Both the position numbers and the translations under genes were made by a program. A stretch of DNA of 5,106 nucleotides from an uncultured beta proteobacterium (GTDB taxonomy: Bacteria > Pseudomonadota > Gammaproteobacteria > Burkholderiales > Rhodocyclaceae): assembly GCA_903910495.1 (NCBI GenBank), contig CAIVZW010000677.1, positions 1 through 5,106 on the forward strand, read 5' to 3'. This document shows positions 1 through 4,533 of this stretch, one piece after another. The stretch's first letter is position 1. Every line of letters starts with the position of its first letter. Under the pieces are notes generated by a model that made no database searches, had not been told where the DNA came from, and saw only the letters and a list, made by a program, of their open reading frames with translations.

Positions 1-167
1 CCGCCCGCTTCGTATAAGCGCAAGGCCGCATTCACCGCCGCCCAACTCAGTCCGGTTTGTTCGACGATCTTCATTACCCCAATTCCTCGACGGTGCAGTC
101 GAATCACCTGCTTTCGCCTCTCTTGCAGTACTTCTCGCGACTGCTTGCGTGCATCTTCTTTGTCCAT
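1..167 (-). CDS. IS630-family transposase, N-terminal fragment (cut by window edge)
   Basis: Only the first 55 codons are in the window; the gene continues past the left edge. The start is the ATG at 165-167, with a weak GAAG upstream. The basic N-terminus (MDKEDARKQSREVL) leads into a helix-turn-helix: RRKQVIRLHRRGIGVMKIVE, then TGLSWAAVNAALRLYEAG. I recognise this arrangement from IS630-family (Tc1/mariner-like DDE) transposases, where the N-terminal HTH region binds the terminal inverted repeats. The DDE catalytic residues would lie further into the protein and cannot be checked, so intactness is unknown. It lies directly downstream of the element operon in the same direction, which fits an insertion at the end of the 219-599 gene. 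The family call is from memory of the HTH segment, not a search. Confidence 0.8.
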   Translation of the reverse strand, partial: MDKEDARKQSREVLQERRKQVIRLHRRGIGVMKIVEQTGLSWAAVNAALRLYEAG

Positions 168-222
168 ATATCTTCGACACAAATACACCGCAAAAGTTCT
201 CGTATAATTCGTGCCGGGTCAA
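1..222 (-). mobile_element. Partial IS630-like insertion sequence (one end inside the window)
   Basis: The transposase start at 167 is preceded by a short non-coding stretch up to the stop codon of the neighbouring gene (219-221). IS630 elements insert at TA and carry terminal inverted repeats just outside the transposase. A TA is present at 223-224, so the IS end may lie at 222, reading inward TTGACCCGGCACG. The other end is outside the window, so neither the inverted repeat nor the TA duplication can be confirmed, and the boundary is a guess within perhaps 30 bases. Confidence 0.5.
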
Positions 223-599
223 TAGTTTTGAAACCAAACACGCACGCCGTCGAATCCCTGACCATAGCGTCGTTCCCGGCGCCAACCGAGTCGAAGTAAC
301 GCCTGACCAACGCACTGCGGATGAGGTCGATCTCGATACTTCCCTGACAGGCGAGAAACCAATTCAGCCATCGACCATGGCCGGTTTCGGAGCTGTGACG
401 GTATCGTCCGCATGAGTTCTGAAATTTGATCTTCGAGTGGCTTTACCGACTTCGGCGACGGGGACAGACTGGCGAGTTCGAGTTGTAGTTTCTTGGTCGC
501 AATCTCCTTTTGCAGGCGGCGGCGCTCCTCACCTTCCGAGGCGGCTTCGGCTGCTTGTCGGTGCAACTCGGCCAGGTAACCGTTTATATGCTGGTTCAT
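219..599 (-). CDS. Small coiled-coil plus winged-helix-like protein of unknown function
   Basis: This 126-residue protein has an ATG at 597-599 and a strong Shine-Dalgarno (AAGGAGG on the minus strand, 608-614) spaced 8 bases, which fixes the start. Residues 1-70 are charged and helical with no glycine-rich breaks except SLSPSP at 45-50, consistent with a coiled coil. Residues 74-122 (PWSMAELVSRLSGKYRDRP, then VGQALLRLGWRRERRYG and GVRVW) look like a winged helix: two helices, a recognition-like helix and a basic wing. I recall similar small proteins next to primase-type genes in mobile elements but cannot name a family. It follows the primase-helicase by 40 bases, so is probably co-transcribed and may be a DNA-binding accessory to replication. 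The C-terminus (VWFQNY) lies at the presumed IS630 junction, so its last residues and stop may come from the insertion. Confidence 0.75.
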   Translation of the reverse strand: MNQHINGYLAELHRQAAEAASEGEERRRLQKEIATKKLQLELASLSPSPKSVKPLEDQISELMRTIPSQLRNRPWSMAELVSRLSGKYRDRPHPQCVGQALLRLGWRRERRYGQGFDGVRVWFQNY

Positions 600-639
600 T
601 GGGGTTTCCTCCTTGAATCACTGGTGGTGGCTGTAAATA

Positions 640-3444
640 TCATTGCGCTTCATCGAAGGCGAAGAGGTCAGGGCACGCGGAATCGTCGTCTTCTGGTGGG
701 TTTGGTGGATTTGAAGGACCTGTTTCCTTCCCTAGAGTATTTTTGTAAGTAATTTTTATTGCATCCTTGGCCGAGTCAGCCGAAACAGGCCCACCGAATC
801 CACCAAAGCCACCACCGCCCGGTACGACCACCACGACGCGCCAGAGGGCTGTATTCGACCGACCCTGCAACCGTTCAAAGCGAAAGCCATCAACAATCTT
901 GCCGATCCGCTTGCGTAGATACGCCGCCAGTATCTTGACGTTGAGAAACCCGCGCGGGTCCGCAGCGACTTCCTTGAGAACGTCCGCAAGGTTGCCACAC
1001 CCTATAACTTGATTCAGCGGCTGTGCAGTCGAGCCGTACTGACCGTGCCACTGTTGCGCCAGAAATGCCAACCGCAAGGCATCAGGATCGGTCGCCGCCG
1101 CTTCCGCGAGACGTGCCGTCGGGTCACACAAGCCCGGTATGCCCTGCTGGCTGAGCCAGACCACCGTCTGACGGATGAGATCATCCCACTGCTCAAAACT
1201 GGCAAGGCGGCCTGCCGCTGGCTTCGGGCGACCGGCGGCAATGTAGCCGGACAGGAGGGTCAACGCGGCGACGACCAGTCGCTGCCGATTACGAACGATG
1301 TAATCGAGCGGGTCAACTGCGAATTCACGCTTCCACACTTCGCTGGCCTCAAGCTGCGGGTCGATCCGGATGGTCAGCAAGCGCCGCACGATGTCGCCCA
1401 CAGGCGCGAGATTGTTACCGGTGATCAGCACCAGCATTCTGTTGTCGGCCTCGATCTCGGTATTCCCTCCAAGCAGGCGATCAGACCAGCGAGGTGAAGT
1501 CAAGAAGGCCGCAAGTACCGGTGATTTCAGTTGCGTTTCCATATTGTCGAAGATCACGACAGATTTACCCTTGGCGAGGGCGGTGGCAATTTTCTTGCGT
1601 GTTTCCTCGTCTTCGGTCGGGGGTGGCAATAGAGATTCGACTCGCCCGGTGCCGAGAGCAGCAATGCACTGCGCGAGTTTTGTCTTCCCTGACGCAGGCG
1701 TCGGAGCATCCAACCCAAAACCGGGCGCAGTGGGCAAGCAAGAGCGCACCACCGACGTCAGCATTGCCGCCAGTTGGCAGGATCGGCTTACGTCACCATC
1801 GAATGGGAAGTCTTTGACCGGCTCCCAAAGTTGGGCAAATGCGCTCTGAATGGCTGCAGTGTTCGGTTGCCTGTTTATGGGCAGAAAATGCGATTCACCG
1901 TCGATCAGCAGCAACAATCCGGTCTGGCTGTCATACCCCGGCGTGGAGATGATCCGGCCTTCATGGGTCATGGTTGGCGCAGTGATGACGCCCGCCAGTT
2001 CCCGGAAGGTGCCGTGTCCACCCCGGCTGAGAATCAGTTGTGCGATGGTGTCCGTCAGGTCAGTGGCCCGAAGCTCCTTGGCGCGCGAGTCGAAGCGGAC
2101 CAGGCTGCACGCACTACCCGCGAGATACTTGATCCGCGCTGGGTTCAATACTCGCGTCTGGCCGTCATGCTGAATGTCTAGCAGCGCCTGGCCGCGCTCA
2201 TAGATTTCACCCTGCTCGGAAAGATACTTCGACAGTTCATCCGTACAGCGCGCGGACTCGCCGGTAAAAATCTGGATGATCTTGGGCGGTTTTTTCAGGG
2301 TATAGCGGCAGCCACCATGAGCATGGCTGTAAATGTACGGATGCCCGCCATTTTTTAGGCTGATGAAGGCTACTCGATTGTCGTTACGGTATTCAGGTTC
2401 CAGCGGATCGTGGCAACGCTGTCCGTGATACTGGTCGGGGTAGGCGAGCAATTCGGCGATAGAGATTTCGGCCCCACCCTGCAAGGTAATCACAAAGTCA
2501 CCACCCAGCGTTTGCATTTCGGCGGCCTGCTGCACTGACTGACGGGCCTTGTCCGGATCGGCTCCGCGCTTGACCAGATCGCCGGTTCGACGCTCTACCC
2601 ATTCAGCGCGAACACGCTGACGTTCGACCTCAACATCCGCCTTGGCTTGCTGCACCAGCTTATGAATTGCGTCCTCGTCTTGCCGGCTCAATGTAGGCAA
2701 ATGGTGGGCATCTACCATCTCCAGATAGCCTTCGACGAACTTACAGGACATATCCCGCTGTCCGAGCGGCGGCATGCATATCGCACCACCAACAAAGTCG
2801 AGCCGTTCGGGTTGCCAGACGCTGGTATCCACTGTGCAACGTTTAAGCAAAGTTCCTGCTGACGAAATGTCGTAGTAACCGTTACCGAACAGCCACAGTT
2901 GGGCTTCGATAGCCTGACCAATAGCCGGTATGAGGCTTGCATCCGACACCAACGCATAGGCACGCTGATTTACCATCGCGCGCAAGCATGCGCCGGTCTC
3001 TACGTGGTAGAGGTTGCTCGAACTGGACGGGCGCACCAGCATATTGACGCCTTCTAAGAAACCAACCGTCTCCCAAAGAAAATGCGCGAATGTGTTTTCG
3101 AATTCTTGCCCGTTGTCGTTATCGAGCATAAGAATACCCGGCCCCTTTGACCAGCCGAAATAGTTACGGGTCCGCGCAATGGCATCGGGATGACGCGCTA
3201 GGTCTTCCTCACGAACGAGACTGCCACCGGGTTGATCAGGAACGCCATAGGTGAATGCAACGTCTGGCGTAGCAGCTTCAAGGTGCAGAGAAAGGCCGTG
3301 AAGATCAGCAACTGATTCAATCGCATACGTGCCATGACTGAGATGCGCCGCAGCCTTTTTCTGGATCGAACCGGAGTCGTTGATGGAGAGTATTTTGGTC
3401 AGAGGGCCATGGCCGCAGGTGATCCGGGTAAATGAGATGGTCAT
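640..3444 (-). CDS. Primase-helicase replication protein (AEP-like N-terminus plus AAA+/SF3-like ATPase)
   Basis: This 934-residue protein is the likely replication initiator of the element. Residues 100-225 resemble the primase-polymerase core of mobile-element proteins: acidic motif GILMLDND (D108, D110), RPSSSSNLY (138-146), and RCTVDTSVWQPERLDF (202-217; D206 a third acidic candidate). R161 (NQRAY) sits where I expect the motif II histidine, so primase activity may be altered or lost. Residues 250-312 are charged and helical; HPYIYSHAHGGCRYTL (368-383) is a family hallmark. The ATPase has a Walker A-like TPASGKT (582-588; the usual first Gly is Pro), Walker B-like SVVIFDN (628-634), sensor LITGNN (673-678) and arginines R687/R688. 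The tail after 870 is low complexity, Gly-rich then Pro-rich, encoded by an inverted repeat. The ATG at 3442-3444 overlaps the upstream stop as ATGA, with AGGAG at 3454-3458 on the minus strand, suggesting translational coupling. Family assignment is by motif recognition. Confidence 0.85.
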   Translation of the reverse strand: MTISFTRITCGHGPLTKILSINDSGSIQKKAAAHLSHGTYAIESVADLHGLSLHLEAATPDVAFTYGVPDQPGGSLVREEDLARHPDAIARTRNYFGWSKGPGILMLDNDNGQEFENTFAHFLWETVGFLEGVNMLVRPSSSSNLYHVETGACLRAMVNQRAYALVSDASLIPAIGQAIEAQLWLFGNGYYDISSAGTLLKRCTVDTSVWQPERLDFVGGAICMPPLGQRDMSCKFVEGYLEMVDAHHLPTLSRQDEDAIHKLVQQAKADVEVERQRVRAEWVERRTGDLVKRGADPDKARQSVQQAAEMQTLGGDFVITLQGGAEISIAELLAYPDQYHGQRCHDPLEPEYRNDNRVAFISLKNGGHPYIYSHAHGGCRYTLKKPPKIIQIFTGESARCTDELSKYLSEQGEIYERGQALLDIQHDGQTRVLNPARIKYLAGSACSLVRFDSRAKELRATDLTDTIAQLILSRGGHGTFRELAGVITAPTMTHEGRIISTPGYDSQTGLLLLIDGESHFLPINRQPNTAAIQSAFAQLWEPVKDFPFDGDVSRSCQLAAMLTSVVRSCLPTAPGFGLDAPTPASGKTKLAQCIAALGTGRVESLLPPPTEDEETRKKIATALAKGKSVVIFDNMETQLKSPVLAAFLTSPRWSDRLLGGNTEIEADNRMLVLITGNNLAPVGDIVRRLLTIRIDPQLEASEVWKREFAVDPLDYIVRNRQRLVVAALTLLSGYIAAGRPKPAAGRLASFEQWDDLIRQTVVWLSQQGIPGLCDPTARLAEAAATDPDALRLAFLAQQWHGQYGSTAQPLNQVIGCGNLADVLKEVAADPRGFLNVKILAAYLRKRIGKIVDGFRFERLQGRSNTALWRVVVVVPGGGGFGGFGGPVSADSAKDAIKITYKNTLGKETGPSNPPNPPEDDDSACPDLFAFDEAQ
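695..813. repeat. Pair of 32-bp inverted repeats built of 9-bp units around an AT-rich spacer
   Basis: The arm at 695-726 and the reverse complement of 782-813 match at 27 of 32 positions, with a 55-base spacer. Each arm is three 9-bp units. On the plus strand these are GGTGGGTTT (695-703), GGTGGATTT (704-712) and a diverged unit (713-721). On the minus strand they are GGTGGCTTT (813-805), GGTGGATTC (804-796) and GGTGGGCCT (795-787). Each arm ends in the shared TGTTTC. The spacer core 735-761 is almost all A/T. The whole structure lies in the last 60 codons of the primase-helicase gene: one arm encodes residues 878-888 (GGFGGFGGPVS), the other 907-917 (ETGPSNPPNPP). Further GGTGG copies flank it at 623-630 (plus) and 812-816 (minus). 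The sense-strand RNA could form a long stem with 27 Watson-Crick and two G-U pairs. Function is not shown; an origin or initiator-binding site is the main hypothesis. Confidence 0.85.
735..761. other. AT-rich core between the inverted repeat arms
   Basis: This short stretch is dominated by runs of T and A (TATTTTTGT, AATTTTTATT) inside an otherwise GC-rich gene, and encodes residues around IKITYKNTL. Its position exactly between two iteron-like arms is what one expects of a DNA-unwinding region in a replication origin. That function is inference; an AT-rich Lys/Ile/Tyr-coding patch could occur without it. Confidence 0.4.
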
Positions 3445-3953
3445 GACCGGACACTCCTATGGAACGACTGAATTTTTCCTATCTCAGCGAGCAGCAGTTG
3501 CGGCAGACAGCATGGCCGAACCATTACATGGGTAGAAGCTGCTTGCTTTGCGCTATACCAGAACTCATTCGATGGCATACCTGGTGCAAAGGCAATAACG
3601 ACGCGAATACCCATCGCCAGTGTCCCACCAATCTCAATCAAAGTGCCATAACAGTCAATCGCCGTGATGTAAGCAAAAACTAGATCAGCCTTGGCGAGAG
3701 CCTGCGTGTTGTTGTCGATTACGGCCTGCTGATCGAAGTTCTGGTCAAAGGAAGAATCATCGCCCACAGCACCATGGCGATTCGGCCCGTGGTTGCCGCC
3801 ATGGTTTGATCCGACGAAGAATGGGCCGACGTAATCGAAGGATTTCGTTTTGATTGGCCCATCACCCCATAGATGACCGCGCAATCCAGGCACAAGACCG
3901 TGACGCCAATCGTTCTTGCCGATCTTGCCGGCAAGGTAGATGCGCGGACTCAT
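3441..3953 (-). CDS. Nucleoside 2-deoxyribosyltransferase-like protein with His-Gly-rich insertion
   Basis: This 170-residue protein begins with RIYLAGKIG (4-12), the first strand and loop typical of the nucleoside 2-deoxyribosyltransferase / TIR-like Rossmann superfamily. It continues with AKADLVFAYI (87-96; D90) and IDCYGTLIEIGGTLAMG (99-115; D100, E107). In characterised family members equivalent acidic residues bind the sugar and a Glu is the nucleophile that cleaves the N-glycosidic bond, so D90/D100/E107 are the candidate catalytic set. Between them lies a Gly/His/Asn-rich stretch (44-66) with three HG dipeptides (51, 55, 60), possibly a metal- or base-binding loop. The start overlaps the AlpA stop as ATGA, with AGGAGAG at 3958-3964 (minus strand) upstream; its own stop overlaps the primase-helicase start. 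It may act in nucleotide metabolism, host interference or defence; the sequence does not decide which. It could be a non-catalytic nucleotide sensor. Confidence 0.75.
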   Translation of the reverse strand: MSPRIYLAGKIGKNDWRHGLVPGLRGHLWGDGPIKTKSFDYVGPFFVGSNHGGNHGPNRHGAVGDDSSFDQNFDQQAVIDNNTQALAKADLVFAYITAIDCYGTLIEIGGTLAMGIRVVIAFAPGMPSNEFWYSAKQAASTHVMVRPCCLPQLLLAEIGKIQSFHRSVRS

Positions 3954-4303
3954 TTCGCTCTCCTGTCGGGGGCATCGCGGTGATCAGGCGGTGGGTTGTG
4001 GGCTTCGAGGTGATCAGGCGGTTGGTTGGGGGCGGCTACCCAAGAACCGTCCGCCCACGCTTTAAGGTCGCAACGTTTCCATGCCGTCACGCCAGTTGAC
4101 AACCGACATGGTGGGGGAAATGTTCCTTTCGCTACCCAGTCCCACAATGCGCCGTGGCTTACTGGAAAAACGTCTGAACGGATTTGTTTTTCACGAACAA
4201 AAAGTGGAAAATCCGCCCATTCGTCTGGGGGTGTGGAAGGTACTAGGGATTTTGCTCCGCCAAGAAAATGGCCGGCTTCGCGAGATAAAATATTTTTTGA
4301 CAT
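3950..4303 (-). CDS. AlpA-type helix-turn-helix regulator / excisionase
   Basis: This 117-residue protein has a MerR-superfamily AlpA-like core at about 33-86. FPVSHGALWDWVAKGTFPPP (46-65) is the HTH and the start of the wing, followed by CRLSTGVTAWKRCDLKAWAD (66-85), matching the AlpA pattern of a helix pair, G-x-FP-x-P, then W...DL..W. AlpA proteins of P4-like elements act as excisionases or activators of integrase, which fits a position just after the integrase. The 32-residue N-terminal extension is longer than in phage AlpA (about 70 residues in total). The tail after 91 is Pro/Asp/His-rich and built from a 30-bp DNA repeat. I chose the ATG at 4301-4303 because GGAG lies 7 bases upstream; an in-frame GTG at 4352-4354 would add 17 residues but lies in a hairpin and lacks a clear ribosome site. 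First gene of the leftward operon. Confidence 0.8.
   Translation of the reverse strand: MSKNILSREAGHFLGGAKSLVPSTPPDEWADFPLFVREKQIRSDVFPVSHGALWDWVAKGTFPPPCRLSTGVTAWKRCDLKAWADGSWVAAPNQPPDHLEAHNPPPDHRDAPDRRAK
3979..4033. repeat. Tandem 30-bp direct repeat in the tail of the AlpA-like gene
   Basis: Positions 3979-4003 and 4009-4033 match at 23 of 25 bases with a period of exactly 30 bp (10 codons). They encode the related segments PPDHLEAHN and PPDHRDAP. Each copy carries a TGATCA palindrome (3981-3986 and 4011-4016), so the palindromes lie on the same face of the helix. A degenerate third half-unit continues toward 3965, next to the ribosome site of the following gene. It may be a recent coding duplication or a protein-binding array. 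Confidence 0.8.
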
Positions 4304-4309
4304 GTGAAG
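4304..4309 (-). promoter_or_regulatory. 3' half of a stem closing on the AlpA start codon
   Basis: On the minus strand CTTCAC directly before the ATG is the perfect complement of GTGAAG at 4349-4354. The pair would enclose a 39-base loop that contains the Shine-Dalgarno (4311-4314) and a smaller hairpin at 4332-4346. Such a stem could modulate initiation at the AlpA-like gene. Six base pairs is modest, so this is suggestive only. Confidence 0.4.
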
Positions 4310-4310
4310 G

Positions 4311-4314
4311 CTCC
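4311..4314 (-). promoter_or_regulatory. Ribosome binding site deciding the AlpA start
   Basis: GGAG on the minus strand lies 7 bases before the ATG at 4303 and is the only good ribosome site for this reading frame. It supports the 117-residue form over the longer frame opening at 4354. Confidence 0.6.
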
Positions 4315-4331
4315 AAAAACAAAACTGGATA

Positions 4332-4346
4332 ACCCCATCTCGGGGT
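4332..4346 (-). other. Small leader hairpin (ACCCC / GGGGT)
   Basis: A perfect 5-bp stem with a 5-base loop in the leader RNA, nested inside the possible 4304-4354 stem. A T-rich stretch (TTTTGTTTTT on the minus strand) follows about ten bases later. That gap makes a classic intrinsic terminator unlikely, but attenuation or a structured leader is possible. Confidence 0.4.
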
Positions 4347-4369
4347 GTCTTCACAACGTCCGGTCGGCA

Positions 4370-4382
4370 GGCAAGAATTGCC
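4370..4382 (-). other. Leader hairpin (GGCAA / TTGCC)
   Basis: A perfect 5-bp stem with a 3-base TTC loop in the untranslated leader between the promoter and the AlpA-like gene. It is one of several short inverted repeats in this 170-base leader. Confidence 0.35.
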
Positions 4383-4450
4383 CGGTCTCGCTGCAGTGCT
4401 GATTTCCGGCTATCCCGTCGGTCTCCTCAGTGCCTATCTCAGAGGGCCAA

Positions 4451-4466
4451 ACCGGGCGGTTCCGGT
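4451..4466 (-). other. Leader hairpin close to the predicted transcript start
   Basis: ACCGG (4466-4462) and CCGGT (4455-4451) pair across a 6-base loop on the minus strand. This would be the 5' end structure of the operon transcript if transcription starts near 4472. Confidence 0.35.
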
Positions 4467-4478
4467 AACACAATGGTG

Positions 4479-4508
4479 AATTTAGCAGAAATCGTTAATG
4501 CGGTGCAA
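4479..4508 (-). promoter_or_regulatory. Sigma70-type promoter for the leftward operon
   Basis: The -35 box TTGCAC (4508-4503) and -10 box TAAATT (4484-4479) on the minus strand are separated by 18 bases, and the -10 has the extended TGC just upstream. Transcription would start near 4472, leaving a leader of about 170 bases before the AlpA-like start at 4303. It lies just after the integrase stop, so it gives the AlpA-to-small-protein operon its own promoter independent of integrase transcription. No second good promoter was seen in the gap. Confidence 0.6.
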
Positions 4509-4533
4509 CAAAATCTGATCTAGTCCAGAAGAA

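Noticed and set aside
57..415. Plus-strand frames and the minus frame 104-310 at the left end
   Set aside because: They run against or out of frame with the IS630 transposase start and the winged-helix gene; the minus frame 104-310 spans the junction of the two and resembles neither.
1009..1497. Open frame of 162 codons on the plus strand
   Set aside because: It lies wholly opposite the ATPase part of the primase-helicase, whose motifs (TPASGKT, TGNN) are clear; no recognisable domain and Arg/Gln-rich antisense composition.
1370..2181. Further plus-strand open frames (1370-1849, 1494-1817, 1774-2181, 1850-2173)
   Set aside because: They are mutually overlapping and antisense to the same conserved gene, with no ribosome site or motif to support them.
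3459..3683. Plus-strand frame opposite the deoxyribosyltransferase-like gene
   Set aside because: No motif, and the minus-strand gene has coupled start and stop overlaps on both sides.
4026..4332. Two plus-strand frames opposite the AlpA-like gene
   Set aside because: The AlpA pattern on the minus strand explains this region; the plus frames lack recognisable content.
4332..4346. Intrinsic terminator upstream of the AlpA-like gene
   Set aside because: The stem is only 5 bp and the T-rich run starts about ten bases after it, so it is listed as a leader hairpin instead.
4304..4354. Longer AlpA-like start at the GTG 4352-4354
   Set aside because: The 17 extra residues are not AlpA-like, there is no clear ribosome site, and the segment forms the leader hairpin; the ATG at 4303 has GGAG at the right distance.
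4450..4461. Palindrome AACCGGGCGGTT as an operator
   Set aside because: Only 5 bp per arm with a 2-base centre and no second copy; it overlaps a leader hairpin and could be chance in GC-rich DNA.
4510..4533. Attachment site just after the integrase stop
   Set aside because: No repeat partner and no tRNA-like sequence is visible in the window; att sites are expected beyond the right edge, upstream of the integrase.
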